Shown here: positions 23,033-35,025 of the stretch, piece after piece
Position numbering within the stretch: position 1 is the stretch's first letter
How the letters are laid out: each line of letters begins with the position of its first letter
Assembly (NCBI GenBank): GCA_009617715.1
Contig: VTFK01000096.1
Location: 682,001-746,000, forward strand
Direction: 5' to 3'
From: Plectrocnemia conspersa
Taxonomy: Eukaryota > Arthropoda > Insecta > Trichoptera > Polycentropodidae
DNA length: 64,000 nucleotides
Program-made: the position numbers and the translations under genes
Notes under the pieces: generated by a model
What the model was told of the DNA's origin: nothing
Databases searched by the model: none
The model's input: only the letters and a program-made list of their open reading frames with translations

Positions 23033-24018
23033 TATATATGTATAATGAGAATGTATTGTATTTGCAACGTAAATTAAAGAGTCAGTTTCAATCGATCTCT
23101 ATTAAATATGCAGTAGGATAATTTTAGTAACTGAGTGAAACATATCGATCCTTTGAGAAATAAATAACTCATCCATAATATGAGGTATGCAGATGACATA
23201 TACATACAAAATAGATCTGAGATGATGAATTACAATTTATAAATTATTAATATAAATTATCAAAAATAGTATGCAAGAAAACAGTAAAAATAAATAAGAA
23301 ACTCAGCTTAACTTCACACAAATTCACAATCATTGAGTTTGAGTTTAAATTGAACTAAAAATAAATAAACAAACATGTCTCTATCAGCTATGAAAACAAA
23401 AACCCATCACCCAAAAATTGTATACTTTGTCTCTCAATGACTAATAAATAAATAACTTATTACAGATCTTTTCACTTCAGGTCTTCTAACGAGAAAACAT
23501 TGTATTATTTCCCGTGTATGTATTATATATACAAAGGATTTTGGAATTATATCCATAAAAAATATTATTATGCAAATTAAAATAATCAGTTAACTTTTTA
23601 ATATTACAAACGTTAATTTTGTACTCGAAAACTATCAATAGTTGAATGTGAGTGATTGAGATATTTGTTTTAGACTTTTTTTTTTTTTATGTATAAGGAT
23701 TTCATAAAACACAAATTACAGAAAAGTCAAAAGGGAAATATTTTTATTAATCTAAATAAACTTTTAGTCGTGATTATTCACATTGAGAGTTAACATTGGT
23801 TTTGAATGTTAACTTTCGTCAAAACTACGCCTCGTTTACGAACGTTACTGTCAAATTTCACACACACAACATTCGCAAATACCGTAAACTTTCAAGGTCG
23901 ACAACTTGGCAATGTCTACGTAAATAAATCGAATGAATGAGGGATATAGAGCCTTTTGTGTACATACGCGTGTTTCGACAGCACTCGAAGATTAAGGCTG
24001 TTTGCACAGAAATTAAAC
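23033..24018. other. pan intron, noncoding
   Basis: AT-rich, without recognisable features. The last 250 bases or so (from about 23770) become less AT-rich. Confidence 0.35.
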
Positions 24019-24269
24019 GATGACTGACAGTGACATCATCATCGAGGCGGATGAAGAAGACCTATGGCGAAAATCTTCAGTTTTTAAAAGAAAAGATGAA
24101 GATCTTAAGCGATTTTTTTATAGATGAAGAGATGCAAATGGTTAATCTGCGTCATCCGATAGCTAAGCATTTATTTATGAAGTTATTTAAATATGTGAAT
24201 CGAAGATGTTGTGAAATTTTAATTGGAATTCTCGCATTTGATACGAATGGCTGTTTAGATGTAGATTGA
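24019..24269 (+). other. Small open frames with an acidic start; unproven
   Basis: One frame from ATG at 24019 reads MTDSDIIIEADEEDL and continues for about 36 codons to a stop. An overlapping frame from 24030 runs 79 codons with the tail HLFMKLFKYVNRRCCEIL. The first 15 codons look biased in composition. No splice signals, promoter or known family are recognised. It could be a relic of a transposon-encoded or retrocopied gene, or chance. Confidence 0.15.
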
Positions 24270-25000
24270 GGTAAGATCTAACCATTATCGCAAATCACCT
24301 TGGTTTATTTACATAAAGAAAATGCGTCCGACACAACTGAATTGATTTTTTTCGCTGTTAGTTATTCTATATCATTAATAAAAGTGACATATACGCATGT
24401 TGGTACGGTATATGCATAAATCTTATAAAACATATGCTTATTTATGCAGATCTAGAGACATTATTTTAATTTAATTCGATAAATATTGCAATTTAAACTT
24501 GGATGTTAATTAAAAATTAGAGTCTCCATTCATAGCTTTTTAGTCATGTTCTCTATACATATACAACCCTGTTTTATCATTCTATCCCTTTATATACCTT
24601 TTGTAAACCGGTTTGTTGAAAAAATATCTAACAATCTAACACGATAAATATTAAACTGAAATATATACAATAGCGTTATTTTTAAACGCGCCACACTTTT
24701 TTCATAATATTTTTTTGACAGAAATACATTATATACATACAATTATTTTATATTACAGCGTGTTAGTTTTTTTATGCTTTGTGGTAGAGTTTTACAAATT
24801 AATTTATTGATCATATTTAATTTTTTCCCCATGTAACTTATTTATTAAAAAGTGAATTATGGGTAATAAAAATATTATATTTGTAATTTAAACTCACATT
24901 ATTCACTGGGCTACGTTTAAATGTACCACTCTTATTATTTTGCAATAAAAAATATTATTTTATTGACAGGCTTTCAAGTGATTATTCAACCTTTGAACCA

Positions 25001-26284
25001 CAAAATAGATTATTAGTCAATTTGTAAGTGAATCTCCGCATTCTAATGAGAATCCTCTTAGAATCCATCATCGCGTGTAATCATTTGTAATATAAATTTT
25101 ATTACGTTGATAATTCCATCAATTAAATAATTGTTTGGTTAGGCGCACACGCACAAAAAATGCCCGATTCGATTCCCACCGTAATTATCCGTTAAATTTA
25201 TTTCTCGAATACTAAACGAGTCGTGAAAACCAACTAAGAACAATACGAAAAAAATGTGGAAGAACTCGGTTAACAATAAGTAAAAAAAAACTCATCTAAA
25301 TTGGCTAACGAGGGTCGACGAGGCGTGTAGGTGGCGATGGCTGACCAGGAACACACATCACTAAACTGACGAATAGTTAAACACTATAATTTTGTACAAT
25401 TCCCCCTTTTTTGTATAAAATTCAATAATGACGGGTCCGTCGTGGTCCGGCGCGCAATCTTCTTTTTCAAGTATAATAATTGGGATTCTCCGCGCGAAGA
25501 TCACGACGACGTTGTTGTGATGTTCCTTGGCGATTCTGCGACATTGTCGAGAGAATCGTGCGTACAATAATTAGAAGGGCAGCGATTCTAAACATTTTTA
25601 CGCGACCAGAAAAAAATCGAGCGCTTTGAAATTCCATTACGGCGAACCAGGTAAGGTGGTAACTTTTGTGGTAAAAGCTGGCGTGACGTGACCGAGGAAT
25701 CGTGGAGGTGTCTTAATGACCACAACACCACAAACATCTATACACACTAACGCACACACACATCCTAAAGTCCCGAGATGCCTGTATACTTACCAAAAGA
25801 CGTTTCCATAAATATTTACTTTATTTTTTGAAGAGACCACTAAAGATCAGGGCTGCCCCAATAGTTTATTTTTTTCAATCGATTAAATTAATAAAACCAT
25901 AAAACATACTTCTTTATTAAACACACATACTAATTTAGATTTTTAGTTTAAATTATATCATTAAGCAAAAATAGTCTTAATTTACTTTTAAGTCAAAAAA
26001 CAAGCTAAAGGAATATATATGAAGACATCGGAGAAAAAAGGAATAAATCACATTTCACTCATTGTTTATAGATGTGTTTTATAATACACATGGAAGTAAA
26101 AGTTTTTTCATGTAATTGAAACGGTAATATGGATCTCATTGAATATTTATGCATTTATAAATTACCCCTTTTTCTCTGGGGTCTTTAAATGTCATGAGAA
26201 AATGAGATATGTTGAATTATAAATAAGCTGACAATGTATTTATATAATTATATTGAAAACTTTCGAATAGTTTGTATTATATTA
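25001..26284. other. pan intron with a balanced-composition island
   Basis: About 25140-25780 is clearly less AT-rich. A 68-codon minus-strand frame (25361-25567) contains ARRIPIIILEKEDCAPDHDG. It lacks splice sites and has no family that I know, so it is not called as an exon. The rest is plain AT-rich intron. Confidence 0.3.
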
Positions 26285-26370
26285 ATGACACGAAAGTCGT
26301 ACAAAAAATATACAAATCATTAATTTTTATAAATGCTAGCAAAAAGGTCCTATTATGGCAATTATTTATA
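26285..26370 (+). repeat. Dispersed repeat family R3, copy 2
   Basis: About 80% identical by eye to 17130-17216 over the same length, including AAATGCTAGCAAAAAGGTC. Confidence 0.6.
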
Positions 26371-26744
26371 ATATAACAATTCTAATAAATAATACCTATG
26401 GCTTTTATAGTTTATAATCATAATATACTTGTATCGCTCTCAATTTTTAGCTTAATTTTTCTTACGGGCCGCAAGACATTACTTTACAATGCAATTGTGT
26501 TTTTTTTTTATAAAATGTAGCTTATCAGAAACTATACTCGATTCAGAAATCACAGACAGTGGAGCGCTATTCACTTCGCTACAATCGCTGGTCCTTTTTT
26601 AGTGGGACCGGCGATTGAAAAGTAACCGAAACTTGGGGTTCAACTTTTACACTTAAAAGTAGGTAAAATTAAAATCATGACGTTATATTTACGTAAAAAT
26701 AAAGAAATTAAATGTTACGCAGATTGTCAACGTTTTTTAAAATA

Positions 26745-26805
26745 CTGTAAAATAAGGCGTCGGAACACCGTTACCCCGCGTTACATGACAAAAAAGCCCT
26801 GCAAA
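26745..26805 (+). repeat. Dispersed repeat family R5, copy 2
   Basis: CGTCGGAACACCGTTACCCC, then GCGTTACATGACAAAAAAG and CCCTG, pairs with 22970-23032. Confidence 0.6.
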
Positions 26806-26859
26806 CACTTATCGCTCATTTTATGCTATTATTTAAATACACCAAATCAAGCAAATTTG

Positions 26860-26957
26860 GTTCCACGCGTGTAGCACGCATGGGTTAATGATAAATGGCT
26901 TACCATTTGACCTACATCTGGAACCTCTCCCACTGTCCATGCAGTGTATCAGGATCA
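26860..26957. repeat. TTAA-anchored element end plus an inverted copy of a copy A word
   Basis: CACGCGTGTAGCACGCATGGG is followed by TTAA, the usual form of the piggyBac-type ends in this window. Directly after it, 26909-26955 is the inverted counterpart of 4177-4225. Confidence 0.4.
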
Positions 26958-27689
26958 ATTTAGTACAAGCATATATATAATCGATACAATCGTCATCACT
27001 CTTCTTTATCAAAAAGAAGGTTTTGATACGGTTATAATTTATATGTCAATATGGTGAAAGTAATCAGTTGTCAGTAGCTATTTAATTGTTATTTTTTAGT
27101 TAATAAAAAAGTTTGGGGTAAAAGTATGCGTATAGTGAAAATATTTTCATTGAAAGAATTTTATCCTCATCTTTCTATAAAATATTTTATTATTAGCGCC
27201 ATAAAATAAATGGAATATATAAAGAATTCTAAGTAACTAAAAAGCAATATTATTTTAACCAATCTTCTGAAAAATTACAACTATCCTTAAATCACCTTTT
27301 TAACACATAATATTTACTGTTTTCAGTGGCTAAGTAAATCTATAATCATTGCTAGTTTCATATATACTACACGTTGTAGAAAACAGGACACAGCAATAAA
27401 AATATAGAAACAATGCATTTATTGGTCAAAAGAATCGGTATTCTCATCAGAAAATATAGAACAAACATTGAACCCTCATATTTAGTTTGAAATAAGTAAA
27501 TATATTCAGCCGACTTTAACTGTTTATGTGCCAAAGTAAATGTTCGTAATACGTAATTGAAAATAAAAACATTAATATTTTCCATTTACGTGATTTCTTT
27601 ATAGATGACTTAATAGTATTGTAATATTATTTCGTAGCATAAATGAATTTTCGTGAGAGACACATATGTGGCTCTTGGCAATACGGTCG

Positions 27690-27737
27690 CGAAGCGACTG
27701 AGCCCCGTAAGTGGCTCGTGATATTAGAAGGGTTAAA
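27690..27737. mobile_element. Possible piggyBac-type right end
   Basis: GAGCCCCGTAAGTGGCTCGTG is followed by ATATTAGAAGGG and then TTAA. The GAGCC...GGCTC arms form a small hairpin. The opposite terminus was not identified. Confidence 0.4.
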
Positions 27738-27836
27738 ATAATTATTAAAATGATTATTTTTTACTCGCAACTAACTTTTTAAGAGTTGTATACAAATTTA
27801 GACATTATTATTTTTCGTAGGCTAAAAAATATAACA

Positions 27837-27900
27837 ATGGCTTAAAGTATAAATTTGCTAACTTACCTTTAATCGTTAGAAATTTTACACTTTAAGCCAT
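27837..27900 (+). ncRNA. miRNA-like hairpin candidate (64 nt)
   Basis: The left arm 27837-27862 (starting ATGGCTTAAAG) and right arm 27875-27900 (ending CTTTAAGCCAT) pair at 23 of 26 positions, with three isolated mismatches. They enclose a 12-nt loop. Arm length, loop size and scattered mismatches match an animal pre-miRNA. A palindromic MITE remnant is the main alternative. It lies inside the pan intron, and because a hairpin is near-symmetric the transcribed strand is uncertain. No other copy was noticed in the window. Confidence 0.35.
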
Positions 27901-28666
27901 CGATATGTAAAGTATCCTACAACTTCAATCTACAGAGCGATTAAAAAGGAAGTGCTTCGATGAAATCATTCTAAAAACAAATTACGCGTGCCTGTTAGTG
28001 CATCTAGCGATCCCATAATTAAGGCAATTTCCGTCGTTATAATTAAATTTAAATAAAAGTTCAAACATAAATCATCAGCGTTCGAATGGAGCGGTTATTC
28101 CCGTTCTGTTAACACATTTATTTTATTTTACACATACCCTCGTAACGGGATCATCACAAAATAATTTATTTTACTGCACAGGTGAGAGATGTGGCAACCA
28201 TTCCTCTCGTGGCCCCGCACTAATCTAACGAAGCAGGTAGAAAAATACTTGTACCTTTTTTTGTAAGGCTTTTATGATTGAAGGAACAAAGCCTGACTCA
28301 ATTTTGACAAGAGACTCATAAATACGAAAACGAAACATACCAAAAAAAAGTGACAATGTCGGGCAAGTTTATATGCGTGTATTTACGATGGCCGTTTATT
28401 TTTATTACTTTATTGTTTGGTCGTATTTTATTTGTATTCTCTAAACTCGATAGTCTCCATTATCACAGGAGGGATGGTCTTTCTTTCCGTGCGATTTTCT
28501 AGATAGTTTCTCCGGTAATTTATGGCCGAGGGTAAATCAACCGAGCAAAGACAATATTGCTAGGGGTAATTTGGACAAAGGCGATGAAATATTTTGAGCC
28601 GTCGTAAATATTGCGATGGCGGTCAAGTTTATTGCGTAAAAAATAAAATTTTAAAAATAAACTTAC
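27901..28666. other. pan intron next to the 64-nt exon
   Basis: Composition is more balanced from about 28070 up to the exon. No further exon or repeat was recognised. Confidence 0.35.
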
Positions 28667-28730
28667 CAAAAACAGGGCTGTGGTCTGCCCTCGTAGTTAA
28701 TTTGCTGCTGTAAGGTTCTCCGGATTTTTC
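28667..28730 (-). CDS. pan: pangolin (TCF/LEF) internal exon, 64 nt
   Basis: Minus-strand exon with acceptor TTGCAG above 28730 and donor GTAAGT below 28667. It encodes 21 codons starting EKSGEPYSSKLTT and ending ADHSPVF, plus the first base of a Gly codon completed by the 15704-15804 exon. The ADHSPVF-G-KLE junction corresponds to the conserved PDHSPVFNKLD of Drosophila Pangolin as I recall it. In that protein the segment directly follows the acidic N-terminal Armadillo (beta-catenin) binding region. Assuming a phase-0 upstream boundary, the previous exon should end in the SSLIDLTESE-type segment, which I could not find between 28.7 and 64 kb. It may be beyond the window or too short to see. 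Confidence 0.88.
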
Positions 28731-31700
28731 CTGCAACGACAAAAATGCAATAGTGTTATGTTACGATTCAACAAGTGGTTGTTTAAAAAGCGAGGAAAGG
28801 CAAGGAAAAGCCCCTCTCTGTACGATTAAGTGTTGAAAGTATCAAATCAGAGCACGTCTTCAATCACGGCAACCTTCAACCATCGGATTATCTCCCTCTT
28901 CCATCAATTGATGGTTACAGTCACGGCACGTATGCACTAATACACAAATCCAATTATTCCCTCCATGAAATAACTGTCAGAATCTATATGAACGATAATA
29001 AAATATATCCACTAAAATATTTATTTATGTTTTAACATAAGCATTTAATTTAAATAATAATAAGTTGTTATATTTAATTAAATTTATAACATTTTTATAA
29101 TATTTAGCAAGTAATCTTCAGATGAAAAATTGGGCAAACTTATGTTATATAAAAAAATTAACTAGAGCTTCTAATTATTCGTTATTTTTAACTATTTTAA
29201 TATCGAATAATTAACGAAATATTGGAATATTAGAATATAAGTTTGTGAAGAATAGAAAAATAGTTTGTATAATAATTACAGGTTCATACATATGTTAACA
29301 ACAAAAAGTATACATAAATATATTTTAATTTTGTGTTTTAAATGTGCTTCATACTAATTTTTATTATACCTGCTGTCGAAAATATTAAATGCAAAAAAAA
29401 TCTCAAAAATATATTACCATAATATAATACTTTTAGACATACTTAAAATTAAATATACTTCGTATTGATTTAAAAAAAAAACAATACCAGCAATGGGGAA
29501 AGTCCACAGCTGCACAATATTAATTTTTACGGAAAATGAGTATTTTCTGGAATTTCCGCAATCACATTGTTACCATTTTCAATATTTTGTTTGGCGATTA
29601 TTAGTCGTATTGGCTGTATTAAATTATATAAAGATAAGAAAGTAAATTACACAAAGCAAAAAAGAGCACAATCTGGCTGTGCATAAAATAATAAATGACT
29701 ACCAAAGTTGTTGTAATAAACAAAAACTTGACAAACAATACACACCAGTTGACCGGATTTGTGGCGATTTTAGAATTCAATATTCTGGTAGAAAACAAAG
29801 AAATAGCTGTTAAGCAAACGTGATGAAATTAAGATGAAAATAGCATGTAAAGTGTTAGTATATTTACATAGCTACTAACCCTACTATGCCAGATTGTACA
29901 CATTGTTCTGCAAACACGTACATTTACGGTAGCTATCCAAAATTTATACTCCCGAAAGCAAACAGAAGCAAAGTGGCGTAATTGATGGGCAGAGATTGCG
30001 GAAAACATTAGGAGGGTTTCCGCGATCTGACCGCCAACGGAGGGTGGAATCGGATAGGTCACTTCGCAGAGCCGGGGCAGGGATTAGGGCATCGAGCAAT
30101 ACCGCGAAGGCTCCTTAATCAAATAAGAGCGGTGGACACTGGGCAATCAGCGACAGATCCGGCCCGAAAAGATCGGGGGTTCAGAAAGTTACCCTCGATG
30201 CAAGAAAGGAGGAGGGTGAAAGAAAAATAAAGAACTCTTGAGCTTTAATCAAATATCAATCAGGGATCAGCAACAGGTTAAATACGCTGCGTGTTTGTTT
30301 GTTGGGAGGGAAAATGCGTTATGCGATTAAACACGATCCGTTGCTCAAATTCGTTACGCCAATACGTTTGGGATGTTTTCTGCAAACACAAAACCGACCT
30401 GTCGAATTCACCGCAAAATGCACGCGAATGTGACATTCGTATGATCAATTATTTCAGATGCAAATATACGGAATGTTCATTTATTGTTTTATAATCGCAA
30501 ATGGCAAAAACTATTTACTTTATCTGAAATGGATTCGCAAAAAGCAAATTTTAGTTCGGTGCACATACTAGCAGCACATTATGACACTTTGGAATGAAAC
30601 TTCAGAATGCTAAATTGGACAATTCAATCATGAAATTTTAAATAAGTAATATAATTTGTATTATAAATATATTATCCATATTTTAAAAATAAATAAAAAA
30701 ATAGTTCGGATTATCCGTGTACTCCCTCCCCAGCATTAGCCGGTGAATTGAGCATGATCATAAATAAATTTTATCTTATTTTTGTGTCACAAAGCTTGTA
30801 CTGTGTTATAAAAAGAGATATTATCTATATCAAGTATAGCGTTGCATCTTTCAGGCTTTATTTGCTCATCATATACATACATATATTCCATACATTTCAA
30901 GTATGTATACTAGTATTCATATAGATTAAGCAATGCGCCTATTTGTTATAATATAATATGCATTCTTGTGCATCATCCACGAGAACTATTATGCATCTGC
31001 AACACGAAGCTAATTCAATCAGTGAGCGCACCACGCACATAAATCACACACGCTAAGCAGCGCAATAAAAATGGCGCTCGAAAAATGCGCGCATATGAGT
31101 CCGTCGTAACCGATAGCGGTCAGATGAAACAACCGGCAGCAGCAACAGTAGCCGTTATCATATCAGACACAGCATGTCGTGATAGCGACGTAAAAATGTG
31201 ATTTAGAGCAGAATGCTGCGGAGACAATGGTGCGCGCGTGTGTTGAGTGTAGGAGGACGGCAAACAAGTCTCCCACTTCGGTAGCCGGCGAGTGTTTGCA
31301 CTGCACACGATGCAGCCGAGAATGCGCAGCAGTAGGCACTTTTTATCGGGCTGTGTCGTATGAGGCGTTGACCGTGAAACCAAACAAACAGAGAAGAAGC
31401 ACACCGAAGACACAAGAAGACAACCGTTCTCCATGAACGTGAGACAGAAATTTATCACGTAATTTATTAAAAAAATATTATTTGACAATACTTATTTACT
31501 ATATCTAGCAATGGCGGAACTAATATTATATAGGAATATAAATGTAAGCACCACTACACATATACACACAAAATTTGATGAAAAACATTTGTGAATCATG
31601 GCCTTCCATAGCTGATAAAAGTATTTTCATTTTTTGCGCAGCACGAAATTTTGACTGTCTCAATTATTTATTTAAATTAAAATAAAACCATCGTGACCCT

Positions 31701-32100
31701 ACAGGTTATCCTAATGCTTCGTGAAGGTGCGTCTGTAACAATATGCAGTGTCACGTATTAAGGAGCCGAATGGTGACAGACATAGGCGAGTCGGATAGTG
31801 CAGACGTACTTGCTCTAACGAACATCAGAAGAGGACGCGATCGTCATTCTTGTAGACATTCTAGAACCTAAAACTAGAATTCCTCAAGAAAAGTTTGATT
31901 CCCAACAGCATCTTTCAGAAGTTTAAAGAAATGCTCAGCGACATCAGCTAATCGTATCAGGAACTACATATATCTGAATTTATTTTTTTAATTTATTATT
32001 TTTATGAATTTATTACAGTTTGTCTGCGCCTCGATATTACACTATGTTTTAAAAATATGAAAGCTAAATATGAAAAATAGGAAAGAGTACTGATTAAGGT
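28731..32100. other. Presumed pan upstream intron, noncoding
   Basis: AT-rich, with balanced-composition patches at about 28750-28960, 29870-30480 and 31000-31440. The patches carry short open frames on both strands (up to 122 codons at 31120-31488 minus) that lack splice sites or known motifs. They are candidate regulatory DNA rather than genes. Confidence 0.35.
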
Positions 32101-32101
32101 G

Positions 32102-32190
32102 TATTCAAACCGAATTTTGGTCAATAGGAGGTCGCAAAAAACTATTATCACTTCTCAGAAGTCAAAAAATTCACGTCAAAAGCAATAAAA
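32102..32190 (-). repeat. Dispersed repeat family R1, copy 2 (inverted)
   Basis: The reverse complement matches 10225-10316 and especially 42664-42740: TTTTTGACTTCTGAGAAGTG, then ATAATAGTTTTTTGCG, then CCTATTGACCAAAATTCGG. Confidence 0.65.
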
Positions 32191-34917
32191 TCGTATCGGC
32201 GCCGTCGCGTGTTAAATGTTTAACTTTTCCCCTCGAGCTTCTAATGTTAGACTAAAATACTTTTGCGCTACGTAATTTCACCACTAAGACATTTAGGTAT
32301 ACATGTATATTTTATATTTATATATGTATTATTTTTTAAATTTATTTTAATTTTTCCACTTCAGCCCTGTTCTCAGCGATCACGTGAGCACTGTGTGTAT
32401 TTGTTTTTTCTACTAACTCTTAAGAAAAAAAATAGAGTGTAGTTCATTAGTGACAGTCAACTTGTATTTTAAAAGCATCCGTAGCTCATTCATGATATTT
32501 GATTTAGATCTTTATCTTAGTAGCATTAGTATTGGGGTGCAATAATAACCAATAAATACGAATGAAGCAACTAAGCCCAGTAATAACACATAATATTGCA
32601 AATTGTTGATATAAGAAAATAGCATTTAAAACATATAATATAAATTTTAGCCACCTTTTTTATTAATATAAAACTATATATAGAACAAAATAGAGATATA
32701 GCTTACCGATTGACAACTATTTTGGTTGGGAATTGGGGAAAAAATCATGACGAACTCGTGTCAAGATACGGTTTATCGGCAAAGGTATATAAACACTTCG
32801 GTTCAGCGAGCAAATGAATCGAGATAAAAGCGAAAAAAATGGACGTAAATATTGTATAATAACATAAAAAGGTAGATAAAAAAGAATTGTGTACGCGTGT
32901 GTTTTTATCGGAAAGTTTGACAAGCGTCGAGTGAGGCGTTATCTGTTATATTTATAGCATATAGGCGTTTTACTGAATTAATATGCTAATGTAGGTGAGT
33001 ATATAAATAGTTTAGGATAAGTAGGATTTATATGAATAAAAAAGGTACTGGTTTAAAAAAAATAATGATCTACATACACATGGAATATGATCCAAAAATA
33101 TCTTGCCGGAGAAAGGAAATACCTCCAAACACCTGTATCTACAAATCTAAGGTAAAAATAAGCCATGGATCTCCACGAATGGAATACACACAACAAGTGT
33201 TATTCAAGGTGAGTGAAACGTATTTATTTTGGAGTAACGCACTACCTAACTTCATGAATGGGAAATACCAACAACAAAAATGTGGAATTTTATGATGTTG
33301 ATATCAGTAATTTTCACTATAAATAACGGTAATCAGGCGGTTGTTGGGTAGTTGATTACAACGGGTACAAAAACGCAAGATGTATGTGTTTTACATAAAA
33401 TAAAATAAAAACACTTTAACGGCTTATTATTATAGAACCTTAACCATCGTGTTTGACTCGAGATTGAGTGCATAGTATCGCAATTTCGAATAATCTCATT
33501 CCGGGAATCGATAACTACGCATCCGTGGAATGATTGGAGAACCTCAATTAATGTCAAATATGAAAGAAGCTGATATGTGACCTTTAGAGCCTTTTTTACG
33601 ATAGGGCAATGAACGCTATAATCGCATTTGAGAAAATTTAACTTGTTTCAAGAATATTCCATAAAACAGAACATATCCCACAAGGACGTGAAGATAAAGA
33701 ATAATGCAGGAAAATTGACGAAACTTATGTATTCCAAACACGTTTTTTTTATATGGGCGATATATAATAATATAAATTCGTTCAGAGTGTGGTGTATGCG
33801 TGGGTATGGATTTTTTATAGCGCCACATATGTATCGCATGAAAGTCAAATATCACCCATGTGAGCACAAATGGGTCGCAAAAACCGGTCCTTGTACCTGC
33901 TAAAAGTTCACAAGGAAGAGATTCTCAAAGGACAGGCGCAATTTAATTCGCGTATCGAATATCATCAGCGGGACGGATCAACAAGACCGTTATATGTTTA
34001 TTTATTGTATGAACAAATTTGGTGTGTGAAATCAGATATATTAAATCAAGTAATTACCTGTAATAGAAATAGTGTCGGTAATCCAAAACATTACCTCTCA
34101 CATATACATAATTTCGATTCCCTATTTAATATACAATAATAATAATAAATTTATTACCGTCCAGGTGAACATTACAACTATAAGTCAATGCATAAAATTA
34201 TTTGCAATAATGCATATAATAATATAAATTACATATTTTCTATAAGATAATTTTTAACGTTGAACTTGATCTACCATTTACATATATTTCATTGTAAAAA
34301 CTAGATGTTTAAATCAGCTGAAAGCAGTCGCATGCTGAAGGTTTTGTTTTGATATATGTATTATATTTAGAATACAATGGCCAATTTTATATTAGATCTA
34401 TTAAAGGGATATGCTATGATAATCTTCAATTTCCAAAATACAAAGTAATCATAAAAAAGCGTTTCAATAAAATTTGACAACTGCATTGTGGGGAGCCAAT
34501 TTACTACGACGACCGGTGGTGCCTCGACTGCTGATATCATTCATAACATTTTTGCCACCCGCCAAAGCATTATTATATTCGCTAGAAAGAGAGTAAGTAG
34601 ATGAACTAAAGACAATTTTCGCAATGAAAATAATAAAAGAAAAGAATCAAATAAATCTGGGAGATGAATTAATGTATAGGCTATAGGACCTAGTTATTTA
34701 TCCTTCCGTTAGAGTTGACAGTTTAAATAAATATGTATGTTCGATTTAAAATATAGATAGCAGCCTGCATTACTTCGCGAAATCATAAATAATTTTACAC
34801 TATATTATTTAACTAATTCACCGTAACCTTTATTTAAAAATATTTATAAAATTATAATGTATTTTGGTTCATAATTGAGCACGAGTAAAAATGTAATATT
34901 ATTGTGTATTTGTCAAT
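32191..34917. other. Noncoding AT-rich DNA
   Basis: Several 60-90 codon frames on both strands (for example 33032-33295, 33628-33903 and 33870-34139 plus) overlap antisense frames and lack any recognised motif. I see no exon, element or RNA gene here. Confidence 0.35.
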
Positions 34918-35025
34918 TAGGTTATCGATAAGATAAATTTTGGTTTGGCAGTTATAACCAATCATCCGTTCAAATGCTTTTTTAATGTCGGAATGGGTGT
35001 AATAAATCGGGTAAAAGGTAAACAA
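34918..35025 (+). repeat. Dispersed repeat family R2, copy 2
   Basis: Matches 12585-12690 over about 100 bp, including CAGTTATAACCAATCATC and CTTTTTTAATGTCGGA. Confidence 0.6.

Larger units (their letters stand above)
15805..28666 (-). other. pan: pan intron (~12.9 kb) between the two recognised exons
   Basis: Bounded by GTAAGT (donor side, just below 28667) and TTTCAG (acceptor, just above 15804). It is a phase-1 intron, since one base of the codon lies upstream and two downstream. It contains remnants of piggyBac and pogo/Tigger transposases, several MITE ends, a miRNA-like hairpin and a few patches of balanced base composition. No additional exon with clear splice sites was found, although a short alternative exon could be missed by eye. 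Confidence 0.8.
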
